Counted from the stretch's first letter, positions 1 through 9,994 are shown. The stretch: DNA of 64,000 nt from Hyphomicrobiaceae bacterium (GCA_022842785.1 JALHOW010000001.1:558001-622000), one strand, 5' to 3'. Translations and numbers: made by a program. The notes: generated by a model not told the origin, from the sequence alone.

Positions 1-1
1 C

Positions 2-463
2 GATGCGTTCAACGTCTTCTCCCTTCTCGCGCTGTCAGCCGTCGCCTTCTCCGTCCTCCGCGATCTCTCGACGCGCCGCATTGGCCATCAGGTTCCCGCA
101 ATCCTGCTCGTGACCATCTCGGCAATTACGGTGACGACAGTCGCTGCAGGTTTCGCGCTCGTCGAAGACTGGGTCGTGCCCACGCCGGGCGGAGTTCTGC
201 TCTTGCTTTGTTCGGCCGTGTTTCTGCTCGGCGGCTACTACTTCATGGTCCACGCCATGCGCTACGGCGAGGTGGCGGTCGTCTCGCCATTCCGCTACTC
301 CGTGATCATCTGGGCCGTCCTCGCCGGCATCCTCATCTGGGGCGAATGGCCGGATGCGCCCGCACTCATTGGCACGGGTGTGGTCGTTGCGGCGGGGCTC
401 TACACATTCATGCGCGAGCGCACGGTGAAGATGCGCGCAGCCAGGAAAGGCGCGGGAAAATGA
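2..463 (+). CDS. EamA/DMT family transporter, C-terminal part (truncated by window start)
   Basis: An open frame runs from the first bases of the window to a TGA at 461-463, giving the last 153 residues of a multi-pass membrane protein. About four to five hydrophobic helices are visible, ending with the helix pair and short basic tail (MRERTVKMRAARKGAGK) typical of the second EamA repeat of drug/metabolite transporters. The conserved stretch around residues 96-108, where the chain turns into the helix containing SPFRYSVIIWA, fits that family. The substrate cannot be inferred. The stop overlaps the start of the next gene (ATGA at 460-463), so the two are probably co-transcribed. The N-terminal half lies upstream of the window. 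Confidence 0.85.
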   Translation, partial: DAFNVFSLLALSAVAFSVLRDLSTRRIGHQVPAILLVTISAITVTTVAAGFALVEDWVVPTPGGVLLLLCSAVFLLGGYYFMVHAMRYGEVAVVSPFRYSVIIWAVLAGILIWGEWPDAPALIGTGVVVAAGLYTFMRERTVKMRAARKGAGK

Positions 464-1692
464 AGCACGATACCGAGCGCGACGGGCCGCTCGCCGGTCT
501 CAAGGTCATCGACTGCGCGACCGTGTTCGCGGGTCCGCTGACGGCGATGGTGCTCGCCGATTTCGGCGCCGATGTCGTCAAGATCGAGCATCCCGATGGT
601 GATGCGCTCCGCAAGATGGGCCAGGCCAAGGATGGTCACGGCCTCTGGTTCAAGGTCACCGGCCGCAACAAGCGCTGCATCGTGCTCGACCTGCATGACG
701 ACGACGGCAAGGCGGCGTTCCTACAGCTCGTGAAGGACGCCGACGTGCTCATCGAGAATTTCCGCACGGGCACACTCGAGCGCTGGGGCCTCGGCGCAGA
801 TGTGCTCGCCGAGTTGAACCCGCGCCTTGTCATGCTGCGCGTCACGGGCTTCGGTCAGACCGGGCCGTATCGTCATCGCGCGGGCTTTGGCACGATCGCG
901 GAGGCCTTCTCGGGCTTTGCGCACATTACGGGTGAAGCGAGCGGCCCGCCGACGCTGCCGCCCTTCGGGCTCGCCGATGGCGTCGCGGCCTATCACGGCG
1001 CCTTCGCTGTCATGTTCGCGATCTACGAGCGTGATGTGCAGGGCAGCGGCAAAGGTCAGGTGATCGATCTCTCACTCTACGAGCCCCTCTTCTCGCTGCT
1101 CGGCGGCCAGACCTCCACTTATGATCAGCTCGGCATCGTTCAGAAGCGCTCAGGTAATCGCTCCGCGAACAACGCGCCGCGCAATGCTTACGTGACCAAG
1201 GACGGGCGCTGGGTGTCGCTCTCGGCCGCAGCACCGAGCATCACACGCCGCGTGCTCGAACTCACCGGTGGCCCCGGCACCGCGGATGATCCGCGCTTCC
1301 GCACGAACGCCGACCGAGTGCGTAACATCGAGGAGGTCGACGCGATCGTCGGCGGCTGGATCGCCAAGCATACGCTCGACGAGGTGCTCGATGCCTTCGA
1401 GAAGGCCGAGGCGGCTATCGGTCCCGTGTATGACATCGCCCAGATCTGCGAGGATCCGCAGTACGTCGCGCGCGAGAGCGTCACGACAGTTCAGGACGCC
1501 GATCTCGGGCCGCTCCGGATGCAGAACGTGTTTCCGCGGATGCTGCGCACGCCGGGCCGCATCAAGCACGCCGGGCCTCGCGTCGGAGAGCATCAGCGCG
1601 AAGTTTTGGATGAACTCGTCGAGCGCGGCTTGTCGGCCGAGGTGGCGGCGCGGCTCCGCGCGAAGGGGGCGAGCGGCGACAAACCCGGCTGA
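460..1692 (+). CDS. CaiB/BaiF family (class III) CoA-transferase
   Basis: A 410-residue protein starting at the ATG that overlaps the upstream stop. The N-terminus (GPLAGLKVIDCATVFAGP) and the block GADVVKIEHPDGDALR are hallmarks of class III CoA-transferases such as formyl-CoA:oxalate CoA-transferase and CaiB. The expected catalytic aspartate is D173 in the motif GLADGVAAYHGAF. Length is normal for the family. These enzymes move CoA between carboxylic acids through aspartyl-CoA thioester intermediates in the cytoplasm. The acid substrate is not predictable. A longer in-frame upstream extension (from 208) is antisense-like low-complexity sequence and was rejected. The overlap with the upstream EamA transporter suggests paired uptake and CoA activation of an organic acid, which is inference. 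Confidence 0.9.
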   Translation: MKHDTERDGPLAGLKVIDCATVFAGPLTAMVLADFGADVVKIEHPDGDALRKMGQAKDGHGLWFKVTGRNKRCIVLDLHDDDGKAAFLQLVKDADVLIENFRTGTLERWGLGADVLAELNPRLVMLRVTGFGQTGPYRHRAGFGTIAEAFSGFAHITGEASGPPTLPPFGLADGVAAYHGAFAVMFAIYERDVQGSGKGQVIDLSLYEPLFSLLGGQTSTYDQLGIVQKRSGNRSANNAPRNAYVTKDGRWVSLSAAAPSITRRVLELTGGPGTADDPRFRTNADRVRNIEEVDAIVGGWIAKHTLDEVLDAFEKAEAAIGPVYDIAQICEDPQYVARESVTTVQDADLGPLRMQNVFPRMLRTPGRIKHAGPRVGEHQREVLDELVERGLSAEVAARLRAKGASGDKPG

Positions 1693-1814
1693 ATAGCGCC
1701 TCTGCAACTCATGGCGCGCCGATCGGGCGCCCTTGACCTTTGCGTGCGCCCCCCGATCTATTCTCTGCGCGCGCCGCCCACACGGGCCACGCGGCAGCAG
1801 AACAAGGACGCCCT

Positions 1815-3275
1815 TTGCCCCTTTCTTCCGTTACCCAGGCGACCGGCGCGGCACTCCGCGAGGCATCGAGCTATCTCGCCGACCTCGTGACACCGACCGT
1901 GCGCCTTGGCGTGACGGGCCTCTCTCGCTCTGGAAAGACGGTCTTCATTGCTGCCCTCGTGCGCAATCTCACGCTCGGTGGTCGCCTGCCGTTCTTCTCG
2001 GTGGCGAGCGAGCAGCGGCTCATTCGCGCCTATCTCGAGCCCCAGCCCGACGACAGCGTGCCGCGCTTTGCCTATGAGGAACATCTGGCGGCCCTGTCGC
2101 GCGATCCACCGCTGTGGCCCGAGAGCACGCGCCGCATCAGCCAGCTCCGCGTCACCATCGAATACACGTCGGCAAGTGCGATGCGGCGCACGTTCATGCC
2201 GAACCGCCTGCACCTGGACATCGTCGATTATCCCGGCGAATGGCTGATCGATCTGCCGATGATGGCGCAGTCGTATGCCGACTGGTCCGCCGAAGCACTG
2301 GCGCTCGCAAACGCACCGCGCCGCACGACACCGGCTGCTTCGTTTCTATCGTTCGTGCGCGAGCTCGGCAGCGAGGCGGATCAGGACGAGCAGGTTGCCA
2401 TTCGCGGTGCGCGCCTCTTCACCGATTACCTCATCGCTGCTCGAGCGGCTGATCCGACGCTCTCGATTACTGGGCCGGGCCGCTTTCTCCTGCCCGGGGA
2501 TCTCGAAGGCTCGCCGCTGCTGACGTTCTTCCCGCTTCCACCTGAAGGAGGTGATGCGGCGCGCAGCGGACTGGCGCAGATGCTGGAGCGCCGTTTTGAA
2601 TCCTACAAGACACACGTCGTCCGGCCTTTCTTCCGCGATCACTTCAGTCGTCTCGATCGCCAGATCGTGCTCGTCGATGCGCTGTCCGCGCTCAATAGCG
2701 GCCCCGAGGGCGTCGCTGATCTCGAAGCGACATTGACATCCGTGCTCGCGGCTTTTCGCCCCGGCCGCGCGAGCTGGCTCGGTCAGCTCTTCTCAGCCCG
2801 CATCGATCGCATTGCCTTCGCCGCCACGAAGGCCGATCATCTCCACAGTGCCAACCACGATCGCCTCGAAGCGATCCTTGGCGCGCTGACGGCTCGCGCG
2901 GAGGCGCGTGCCGCGAGTGCCGGCGCCGACATCAAGGCCTTGGCCATTGCAGCGCTGCGCGCGACCAAGGAGGGCGAGGTTACGCGTGACGGCCAGCGCC
3001 TGCCCTGCATCATTGGCACGCCCCTTGCGGGAGAAAAGATCGGCGGCGAGATCTTCGACGGCAAGCGGTCGGCAGCCGTGTTTCCCGGAGATCTCCCGTC
3101 GCCCGACGTCGTGACAGGGGAGGTGGCCGTCGCCGGTTTCAAGCATGATGTGCACGTCGTGCGTTTTGCGCCGCCGCGCATCATCACCGAGACGCCTTCC
3201 GGCCTTGTCGCGCCCTGGCCGCACGTGCGTCTCGATCGTGCGCTCGAATTTCTCATCGGAGATCGTCTCCTATGA
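1815..3275 (+). CDS. ycjX: YcjX family P-loop GTPase-like protein (DUF463)
   Basis: A 486-residue cytoplasmic protein with a Walker A P-loop at residues 35-42 (GLSRSGKT), followed by the long alpha-helical body of the YcjX/DUF463 family (E. coli YcjX is about 465 residues). The motif LDIVDYPGEWL, about 100 residues downstream, is the likely switch/Walker B region. I chose a TTG start because AAGGA lies 6 bases upstream (1804-1808); the same frame stays open to a TTG at 1740 but gives an atypical N-terminus. In gammaproteobacteria ycjX belongs to the phage-shock regulon. Here it is coupled to ycjF by a 4-base ATGA overlap, supporting a membrane-stress role, though the biochemical activity remains unknown. 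Confidence 0.88.
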   Translation: MPLSSVTQATGAALREASSYLADLVTPTVRLGVTGLSRSGKTVFIAALVRNLTLGGRLPFFSVASEQRLIRAYLEPQPDDSVPRFAYEEHLAALSRDPPLWPESTRRISQLRVTIEYTSASAMRRTFMPNRLHLDIVDYPGEWLIDLPMMAQSYADWSAEALALANAPRRTTPAASFLSFVRELGSEADQDEQVAIRGARLFTDYLIAARAADPTLSITGPGRFLLPGDLEGSPLLTFFPLPPEGGDAARSGLAQMLERRFESYKTHVVRPFFRDHFSRLDRQIVLVDALSALNSGPEGVADLEATLTSVLAAFRPGRASWLGQLFSARIDRIAFAATKADHLHSANHDRLEAILGALTARAEARAASAGADIKALAIAALRATKEGEVTRDGQRLPCIIGTPLAGEKIGGEIFDGKRSAAVFPGDLPSPDVVTGEVAVAGFKHDVHVVRFAPPRIITETPSGLVAPWPHVRLDRALEFLIGDRLL

Positions 3276-4318
3276 ACAGCGCGAATTCCGATCCGCGCCG
3301 GCCGCGTGCCTTCTCGCCCTCCGAGGCCGAGATCATCGAGCCGGCAGCGCCGCAGGACGAAGCAGCGGGCGAGGGTGCGCCAGCTCGCCCGACGCCACCC
3401 GTTGGCCTGCAGCTTCCGACGTTCGAGGATATTGGCCGCGGCATCAACTGGGGCACATGGCTCCTCTCCGCGATGGTGACGCTCGGCAGTATTGCATTCG
3501 GCGTGTGGTTCACGCGCTTCGTATCTGTTGCCGTGGCGCGTGATGACTGGATTGGCTGGATCTCGTTCGGCCTTGCGGTTGTGATCGTCGTCGCGCTGGT
3601 CATGCTCGTGCTGCGTGAGCTCGTCGGCTTCGTGCGACTGCGCCGTCTCGGCAAGATCAGGGCCGTCGCCGAGAAAGCGCTGCGCGAGCGCAATCTCAGC
3701 GAGGAGCGTGAGACCATCCAGGCCATCCGCCGCCTTCTCGCCGGACGGGCGGAGCTGCGCTGGCATCTGGCGCGCCTCGATGAGCACGCGCGTGACGTAC
3801 GCGATCCGGGCGATCTCATGCGCCTTGCCGATCGCGACCTCATGCTCATCCTCGACGGTGAGGCGCGGCGGCTGGTCGCCAAGGCAGCCAAGCGCGTGAC
3901 GGTCGTAACTGCGATCAGTCCGGCGGCCTTCGTTTCGGTCGGCTATGTGCTGGTGGAGAACCTGCGCCTCTTGCGCAATCTCGCAGGGCTCTATGGCGGG
4001 CGGCCGGGATTTGCCGGCACGGCGCGGCTCGCGCGCATGGTGGTGACGCACATCGTCGCTACCGGCAGCATCGCGCTGACCGATGATCTCATCGGCCAGT
4101 TTCTCGGCCAAGATCTGCTGCGTCGCGTGTCGCGCCGCCTCGGCGAGGGCGTGTTCAATGGCGCGCTGACGGCCCGCATCGGCGCCGCTGCCGTCGAGGT
4201 GACGCGACCGCTGCCCTTCATCGAGGCACCGCCCGTGCGCGTGCGCGACTTCCTCGGCGAGCTTATGAAGCGGACGCCGGGCGCAGAGAGTACCTCTGGA
4301 ACGCCACCTGCTACTTAG
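3272..4318 (+). CDS. ycjF: YcjF family membrane protein (TIGR01620/DUF697)
   Basis: A 348-residue protein whose ATG overlaps the ycjX stop. It has a Pro/Glu-rich cytoplasmic N-terminus of about 55 residues and two transmembrane segments at roughly residues 65-85 and 95-117 (WLLSAMVTLGSIAFGVWF and FGLAVVIVVALVMLVLREL). A C-terminal DUF697 domain follows, with a further hydrophobic stretch near residues 210-250. This organisation matches YcjF, the inner-membrane partner encoded beside YcjX in many proteobacteria. The stop codon (4316-4318) directly abuts the stop of the convergent GMC oxidoreductase gene, leaving no intergenic space and no terminator. Confidence 0.88.
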   Translation: MNSANSDPRRPRAFSPSEAEIIEPAAPQDEAAGEGAPARPTPPVGLQLPTFEDIGRGINWGTWLLSAMVTLGSIAFGVWFTRFVSVAVARDDWIGWISFGLAVVIVVALVMLVLRELVGFVRLRRLGKIRAVAEKALRERNLSEERETIQAIRRLLAGRAELRWHLARLDEHARDVRDPGDLMRLADRDLMLILDGEARRLVAKAAKRVTVVTAISPAAFVSVGYVLVENLRLLRNLAGLYGGRPGFAGTARLARMVVTHIVATGSIALTDDLIGQFLGQDLLRRVSRRLGEGVFNGALTARIGAAAVEVTRPLPFIEAPPVRVRDFLGELMKRTPGAESTSGTPPAT

Positions 4319-5953
4319 CTACGCGACAACGATCGGTTCCATCGCGGTCTTCCCGCGAATGAGGTCCGATGCCTTGTCGGCGATCATCATGGTCGCGGCA
4401 TTCAGGTTTGCAGAGAGCATTGTCGGCATGATCGAGGCGTCCACCACGCGCAGGCCTTCGAGCCCGCGCACGCGGAGCTGATCGTCGACGACCGCAAGCG
4501 AGTCGCTTGCCGGCCCCATGCGGCATGTACCGGCAGGATGGAACGTCGTTGTGCCGCGCTCCTTCGCCGCGCCGAGCAGTTCATCGTCGCTCTGGACTTC
4601 GCGGCCTGGAAAGTCCTCCCGCTCGAAGTACGGCTGCAGCGGCCGGCTCTGCAGCAGGCCGCGGGCGAGCTTCATCGCGCCGAGCAGCACGCGGCGGTCG
4701 ATCTCCTCCGCGAGGTAGTTCGGATCGATGATCGGGGCATCGAACGGATCGGCAGAGCGCGCGCGAACCGTGCCCCGGCTCTCGGGGCGCTGCTGCCAGG
4801 AGGCGACGGTCATGCCGGGCTCGCGCTCCAGCTGACCCTGCACGCCTTCCATGTAGCTCGCCGGTGTGAATGTGAACTGGACGTCCGAGCTTTCGGCCGT
4901 CTCGCCCGAGTGCCAGAAGCCATAAACGAGCGTCGGGCTGAGCGCGAGGATGCCCTTGCGCTGTAACGCCCAGCGCGCGACCTCCGTCGCGAGTTTGATG
5001 CCGCGTGTACGCTCGTTGATCGTCTCGATGTTCTTCACGCGTGCGGCAAAGCGGGGCGCGTAGTGGTCCTTGAGGTTCTCGCCGACGCCCGCAAGTGCGT
5101 GGCGCACCTCGATGCCGAGGCTGTTCAGCAGCGCTGGCGGCCCGATGCCCGAAATCTGCAGGATCTGCGGCGAATTGTACGTTCCGCCGCAGAGGATGAC
5201 TTCGCGCGTAGCTCTGAGCGTGTGAACGGCACCATTACGGCCGCCTTTGCGATACGTCACGCCCGTGGCGCGGCGGCCGTCGAGCGTGATGCCCGTTACA
5301 TGCACGCCCGTGCGCACATCGAGATTGCCGCGCTTCATGGCTGGATGCAGGAACGCGCGCGCCGCGCTCACGCGTCGGCCCTTGTGGATCGTGCGCTGCG
5401 CGTAGGAGACGCCTTCCTGGATGCGGCCATTATAATCGGGATTGCGCGGAATTCCGGCGTCCACACAGCCCTGGATGAACGCCTCGCAGAGCGGATGGCG
5501 ATAATCAATGTCCGTGACGGTGAGGGCACCGTCACGGCCGCGGTAGGTCTCGTCGCCGTCGCCGATACGGCGCTCGAGGCGCTTGAAGTAGGGCAGCACG
5601 TCGGCGTACCCCCAGCCGCGGTTGCCGAACTGCGCCCAGGTGTCGTAGTCGCCGCGCTGGCCGCGATTGTAGACGTGGCCGTTGATCGAGCTCGAACCGC
5701 CGAGCGTCTTGCCGCGCGGGGCCAGGATGCGTCGACCGCCCGTCCACGCGCTCGGCTCCATGTCGTAGAGCCAGTTCACCCGCTTGTCGTAGAAGGTCTT
5801 GATGAAGCCGGCAGGGATATGGATGTAGGGATGCCAGTCGGAGGGGCCGGCCTCGAGCACAGCGACGCGTGCGTTCTGGTCCTCGCTCAAGCGGTTGGCA
5901 ACGACCGAGCCCGCAGACCCTGCGCCGACGATGACGTAGTCGAACGTCTCCAA
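4319..5953 (-). CDS. GMC family FAD-dependent oxidoreductase (choline/alcohol dehydrogenase-like)
   Basis: A 544-residue flavoprotein. The ADP-binding Rossmann motif is at residues 10-15 (GAGSAG), followed by LSEDQNARVAVLEAG. The GMC signature PRGKTLGGSSSINGHVYNRG is present, as is the C-terminal FHPAGTCRMG segment with the conserved active-site His and an Asn in SANLNAATMMIADKASDLI. The family oxidises alcohols (choline, polyethylene glycol, aliphatic alcohols) with FAD; the substrate is not predictable. The start is taken as TTG with GGGAGGGG immediately upstream. The open frame extends 57 codons further but that part does not resemble the family. A second, related GMC gene lies at 9995-11611. 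Confidence 0.9.
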   Translation of the reverse strand: METFDYVIVGAGSAGSVVANRLSEDQNARVAVLEAGPSDWHPYIHIPAGFIKTFYDKRVNWLYDMEPSAWTGGRRILAPRGKTLGGSSSINGHVYNRGQRGDYDTWAQFGNRGWGYADVLPYFKRLERRIGDGDETYRGRDGALTVTDIDYRHPLCEAFIQGCVDAGIPRNPDYNGRIQEGVSYAQRTIHKGRRVSAARAFLHPAMKRGNLDVRTGVHVTGITLDGRRATGVTYRKGGRNGAVHTLRATREVILCGGTYNSPQILQISGIGPPALLNSLGIEVRHALAGVGENLKDHYAPRFAARVKNIETINERTRGIKLATEVARWALQRKGILALSPTLVYGFWHSGETAESSDVQFTFTPASYMEGVQGQLEREPGMTVASWQQRPESRGTVRARSADPFDAPIIDPNYLAEEIDRRVLLGAMKLARGLLQSRPLQPYFEREDFPGREVQSDDELLGAAKERGTTTFHPAGTCRMGPASDSLAVVDDQLRVRGLEGLRVVDASIMPTMLSANLNAATMMIADKASDLIRGKTAMEPIVVA

Positions 5954-6816
5954 ATTCCCCTCCCAGTACGACGTATTGACTTTGACGAGCACGTGCACGA
6001 GCGACCGCGACGTCGTCAAGGCGGCGCGTTTGCTCGAGTGCGGATGGCTGCCACGCGTGCGGTCGACAGTGAGGGTGCGGTTGCGGATTCGATCACGCGC
6101 AATCAAAGATTGTATAATATTCATTGCTCAACTAGTAATCGCACGAACTATCGTGTCATGTCAGCAACGGTCACGTGTCGCGACTGCACCAGCGCGTGAT
6201 ACGGGCACATTTCCGAAGCCCATTCATGGGTCAAACCGGGGCCTGAACTGCATTCCTGAAGGGCACAAAAGGAGAGGCAATCGGGCAGGGGAGGCGCCCC
6301 GAAATTGCCTCACTTTGGGCAGTTTTGCCTTGGTTTTTGGTGATTTCGCGTGCGATCCCGGTTTTCTCAATTGCGTGGGCGATCATGCGAAGCTGCGCCT
6401 TGCCGCCGAGATGAAGGGGCAATTTGGGGACAACTTCGGGATTTCGCTTTAGCGGCGAGGGAGAAAGCCTCGGATTATCAGCGCAATTCAATTGGGGCGG
6501 ATTGCGCCGCAACCCTGAGCAGGGCAATATAACATATTGATTATTATCGACAGTCTATGAGATTGCATTGATGATTATGCTGCACGTCACGCGTGTATGT
6601 GCCTGATACGCCACTGAGCCTGTTGAAACAGCTCGATTCCAGGCATTAGGAGTTTACCGGTCAGCGGGGCCTGCGCTAATCGTTAACTACCGGCAAGGGG
6701 TCGATGGCCGTATCAGTGGCAGTCGAAGGGCTTGATCGGCCGGAGACGGTCTCGCGTCGATAGTGGCGTGAAGTAGCGTTAGCGAAATGGAGTGGTGTCA
6801 TATGTATGGGGGACTG
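5954..6816. other. Gene-free region between divergent GMC oxidoreductase and porin genes
   Basis: 863 bases with no convincing gene. Open frames here on both strands have no family-like composition and no ribosome-binding site. The stretch is less GC-rich than its surroundings, with A/T-rich patches near 6105-6125 and 6527-6595. It must contain the divergent promoters for the GMC oxidoreductase and the porin. A short near-palindrome is listed separately. Confidence 0.5.
6616..6634. promoter_or_regulatory. Near-palindrome upstream of porin, possible operator
   Basis: GAGC-C-TGTT-GA-AACA-GCTC forms an inverted repeat with one unpaired base, about 180 bases before the porin start. The size is right for a dimeric repressor or activator site, but no regulator can be named and chance is not excluded. 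Confidence 0.25.
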
Positions 6817-8136
6817 ATGAAATCGGCTAGCGCGCTGGCGATCCTCGCCGCTGCTGGCCTTTATGGTGCGAGCCCCGCGTCGGCTGCCGATCTCGGTGGC
6901 GATTGCTGTGCTGACCTCGAGGAGCGCGTTGCTGAGCTCGAGGCGACGACGGCCCGCAAGGGCAACCGGAAGGTCTCGCTGACCATCTCGGGTCAGATTT
7001 CGCAGCAGCTGATGTTCTGGGACGACGGCATTCAGAGCGATATGTACGTCTCGGGGCCGACGTCTTCTAACTCTCGTTGGCGGATGACCGGCTCGGCCAA
7101 GATCTCGCCTGAGATCAGCGCCGGCTTCCTCTACGAGTTCGAGGCCTTCGCCAGCAACTCGTCGGCTCAGAACCAGGCCAACGGCAACGGCATGACCGTG
7201 AACGGTACGGCCGGTGACGACAACGGCGGTACGGGCCACAACCTTCGCGAAGCCATGGCTTGGGTCGAGCACAGCCGTCTTGGCCGCGTGTCGATCGGAC
7301 ATGGTTCGTCGGCTGCAAACAACATCATCCTGATCGACCTGTCCGGCAAGGGCATGGCCGCATCGAACGATGTGCGTCTGCATTCGAACGGCATGTTCCT
7401 CGGCCTGTCGAACGGCACGTACTCCGCTCGCACCTGGGGCAACTTCTTCCAGGGTGCTTCGGGTGACTGGCTGAACGAGCGCAACGAGCACATCCAGTAT
7501 CGTACCCCGACGATCGCGGGCTTCACGCTCGGCGCCTCGGCCGGTGAAGACAACTACTGGGATGTCGCGCTGCGCTATGCTGGTGAGTTCAACGGCGTTC
7601 GTATCGCCGGTGGCATCGGCTACAGCGTTCGCAGCGAGTATGACGGCGCGGCGGGCGCACTCGTCTGCACCACGAACTGCTCCAAGAAGGTCGAGCAGCT
7701 CGCGGGCTCGCTGTCGGTACGTCACATGCCGACGGGTCTGTTCTTCACGGGCGCTGCAGGCGAGCGCGACACGACCGACTCTGACATCGGTGGCGATTAC
7801 GGCTCGCGCTTCTACTACCTCTCGGGTGGTATTGCGCGGAACTTCTTCGGCATCGGTGACACGGTGGTCTACGGCGAGTACAGCGAGTGGAAGGGCGCCG
7901 GTCAGGACGTCGACACCGGTGCTGCTGGTCCGGTTGGCTCTGTTCCGTCCGGTGCCATCCTCTCGGGTGATACGCTACAGCATTGGGGCGTTGGCATCGT
8001 CCAGCACGTCGATGCGGCTGCGATGGAGTTCTGGCTCGCATACAAGAACTACTCGCTGGATGCCCCTGGTCTGCACGGCGCTCTCGGCGTCGAAGACCTT
8101 CACCTCGTCACGGTCGGCACCCGCATCCGCTTCTAA
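6817..8136 (+). CDS. Porin (alphaproteobacterial outer-membrane porin family)
   Basis: A 439-residue outer-membrane protein. Residues 1-23 form a signal peptide (MKSASALAILAAAG..., cleavage after SPASA). The mature N-terminus has a short acidic coiled-coil-like segment (LEERVAELEATTARK) as in alphaproteobacterial porins, followed by alternating amphipathic beta-strands rich in Gly, Asn, Tyr and Trp. The chain ends in Phe (GTRIRF), as required for Bam-dependent assembly. The start is the ATG just after GGGGGAC. An in-frame ATG 10 codons earlier would add a charged extension in front of the signal peptide. The gene has its own terminator, so it is probably monocistronic and highly expressed. 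Confidence 0.92.
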   Translation: MKSASALAILAAAGLYGASPASAADLGGDCCADLEERVAELEATTARKGNRKVSLTISGQISQQLMFWDDGIQSDMYVSGPTSSNSRWRMTGSAKISPEISAGFLYEFEAFASNSSAQNQANGNGMTVNGTAGDDNGGTGHNLREAMAWVEHSRLGRVSIGHGSSAANNIILIDLSGKGMAASNDVRLHSNGMFLGLSNGTYSARTWGNFFQGASGDWLNERNEHIQYRTPTIAGFTLGASAGEDNYWDVALRYAGEFNGVRIAGGIGYSVRSEYDGAAGALVCTTNCSKKVEQLAGSLSVRHMPTGLFFTGAAGERDTTDSDIGGDYGSRFYYLSGGIARNFFGIGDTVVYGEYSEWKGAGQDVDTGAAGPVGSVPSGAILSGDTLQHWGVGIVQHVDAAAMEFWLAYKNYSLDAPGLHGALGVEDLHLVTVGTRIRF

Positions 8137-8165
8137 TCGGATCGGTGAGCGACAAGAACTAACGG

Positions 8166-8192
8166 AAAGGGCCGCCCATCGGGCGGCCCTTT
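8166..8192 (+). terminator. Intrinsic terminator of the porin gene
   Basis: A perfect 12-bp stem (AAAGGGCCGCCC / GGGCGGCCCTTT) with loop ATC, 30 bases after the porin stop, ending in a short T run and reading TTTCTC. Confidence 0.9.
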
Positions 8193-8392
8193 CTCACGCC
8201 GAGGCCCCCGAAATCTACCCGCTTCGGCGCAAACCCCGCAAATGCACGGCGGTCTCCCGCCGCGCGCTCGCCTCGACCCTTGCGCCGCTCGTCGGCCTAG
8301 GCTAACACCCCAGAAGGTAAGGGCTTGATGCGCGCGATTCCGCTCGTCGCCCCTACGGAAACGTGGCCGAGCCAGCCGCCCGGGACTGACCG

Positions 8393-8758
8393 ATGCCTGA
8401 ACTGCTGATGGACTATCTGCCGATCGCCGTGTTCATCGGCGTGGCGCTGGTGATTGGCTTGGCGCTGATGATCGCGCCGTTCCTGGTTGCCGTGCGCAAT
8501 CCCGATCCCGAGAAGGTCTCGGCCTACGAGTGCGGCTTCAATGCCTTCGACGACGCGCGCATGAAATTCGACGTGCGCTTCTATCTTGTCGCCATCCTCT
8601 TCATCATCTTCGACCTCGAAGTGGCATTCCTCTTTCCGTGGGCCGTCGCATTCAAGGAAGTTGGCGCCTTCGGCTTCTGGTCGATGATGGTGTTTCTCGG
8701 CGTGCTCACGATCGGGTTCATCTACGAGTGGCGCAAAGGAGCGCTGGAATGGGATTGA
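8393..8758 (+). CDS. nuoA: NADH-quinone oxidoreductase subunit A
   Basis: A 121-residue membrane subunit of respiratory complex I (NDH-1). Three transmembrane helices are visible, at about residues 8-30, 62-85 and 92-113. The family motif [48 protein letters not shown] appears in part across residues 35-82, with the loop Cys of the YECGF motif. The length is typical. Its 3' end overlaps nuoB by 10 bases, so translation is coupled. The upstream 200 bases after the porin terminator should hold the nuo promoter. Confidence 0.97.
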   Translation: MPELLMDYLPIAVFIGVALVIGLALMIAPFLVAVRNPDPEKVSAYECGFNAFDDARMKFDVRFYLVAILFIIFDLEVAFLFPWAVAFKEVGAFGFWSMMVFLGVLTIGFIYEWRKGALEWD

Positions 8759-9315
8759 TCACGCCACCAGTTCCGGTCTTCGACAAGCCCCGCGAGGGTG
8801 CAGGTGGCCTCGTGAAGCCAGGCGATCGCGGCTTCACCGAGCTTTCCAACGAGCTTGCCGACAAGGGCTTCCTCGTCACCACCACGGATGACCTCATCAA
8901 CTGGGCGCGCACCGGCTCGCTCATGTGGATGACGTTCGGCCTCGCCTGCTGCGCCGTCGAGATGATGCAGGCGTCCATGCCGCGCTACGACGTCGAGCGC
9001 TTCGGTTTTGCGCCGCGCGCTTCGCCCCGCCAGTCGGATGTGATGATCGTCGCAGGTACGCTCACGAACAAGATGGCGCCGGCGCTGCGCAAGGTCTACG
9101 ACCAGATGCCCGAGCCGCGCTACGTGATCTCCATGGGATCATGCGCGAACGGCGGTGGCTACTACCACTACAGCTACGCCGTCGTACGTGGCTGCGATCG
9201 TGTCGTGCCGGTTGATATCTATGTGCCGGGCTGCCCGCCGACGGCCGAGGCGCTGGTCTACGGCATTCTGCTGCTGCAGAAGAAGATCCGGCGAACCGGC
9301 ACCATCGAGCGGTAG
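8749..9315 (+). CDS. nuoB: NADH-quinone oxidoreductase subunit B
   Basis: A 188-residue peripheral-arm subunit that carries the N2 4Fe-4S cluster, the last iron-sulfur centre before quinone. The four ligands are visible as C67, C68 (GLACCAVEM), C132 (MGSCANGGG) and C162 ([10 protein letters not shown]). The ATG lies inside the last codons of nuoA. A longer open frame starting at 8530 is only read-through of nuoA in another frame and was rejected. Confidence 0.97.
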   Translation: MGLITPPVPVFDKPREGAGGLVKPGDRGFTELSNELADKGFLVTTTDDLINWARTGSLMWMTFGLACCAVEMMQASMPRYDVERFGFAPRASPRQSDVMIVAGTLTNKMAPALRKVYDQMPEPRYVISMGSCANGGGYYHYSYAVVRGCDRVVPVDIYVPGCPPTAEALVYGILLLQKKIRRTGTIER

Positions 9316-9322
9316 AGATCAG

Positions 9323-9973
9323 ATGCAGACGACCAACGAGAGTCTCGAGGAGCTCAAGGAGCACATTGCTGCGGGCCTTGGCGACAGGCTCGCGGACGCG
9401 AGCATCACCCACGGTGAGCTGACGCTCATCGTGCCGCGTGAGCAGATCGTGCCGGTGCTGACGTACTTGCGTGACAACGGGCGCTGCCAGTTCGAGGTAC
9501 TGATCGACCTCTGTGGTGTCGATTATCCCGCACGTGAGCGGCGCTTCGACGTCGTGTACCACCTGCTTTCCGTGCGACAGAACCAGCGCGTCCGCGTGAA
9601 GCTCGAGACCGACGAGACCGGGCTCGTGCCGAGCGTCGTCGGCGTGTTTCCTGCCGCCAACTGGTACGAGCGCGAAGCCTACGACATGTACGGTATGCCC
9701 TTCTCGGGACATCCGGACCTGCGGCGTCTGCTGACTGACTACGGCTTCGAAGGCTACCCGCTGCGCAAGGACTTCCCGCTGACGGGTTATGTCGAGGTGC
9801 GCTACGACGACGAGCTGAAGCGCGTCGTTTATGACCGCGTGCGGCTCACACAGGAGTTCCGCGACTTCGACTTCGAGAGCCCGTGGGAAGGCGTGGACTA
9901 CGTCCTCCCCGGTGACGAGAAGGCGCCGGCACCACCGCCTGCCGCACCGCCTCCTTCGCCAGCGAAAAACTGA
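9323..9973 (+). CDS. nuoC: NADH-quinone oxidoreductase subunit C
   Basis: A 216-residue 30-kDa subunit of complex I. The family block [19 protein letters not shown] and the signature [41 protein letters not shown] are present (residues about 75-155). It ends in a Pro/Ala-rich tail (about 20 residues). It is not fused to NuoD. The gene follows nuoB after 7 bases. It is followed after 21 bases by a convergent, unrelated GMC oxidoreductase gene, so the usual continuation into nuoD-nuoN is absent here. Confidence 0.96.
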   Translation: MQTTNESLEELKEHIAAGLGDRLADASITHGELTLIVPREQIVPVLTYLRDNGRCQFEVLIDLCGVDYPARERRFDVVYHLLSVRQNQRVRVKLETDETGLVPSVVGVFPAANWYEREAYDMYGMPFSGHPDLRRLLTDYGFEGYPLRKDFPLTGYVEVRYDDELKRVVYDRVRLTQEFRDFDFESPWEGVDYVLPGDEKAPAPPPAAPPPSPAKN

Positions 9974-9994
9974 TCAGAACTTTCCACGCGCCCC

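Noticed and set aside
2837-4111. A 424-codon minus-strand frame across ycjX-ycjF
   Set aside because: Antisense to two coupled, recognised genes; composition is His/Arg-rich and not protein-like.
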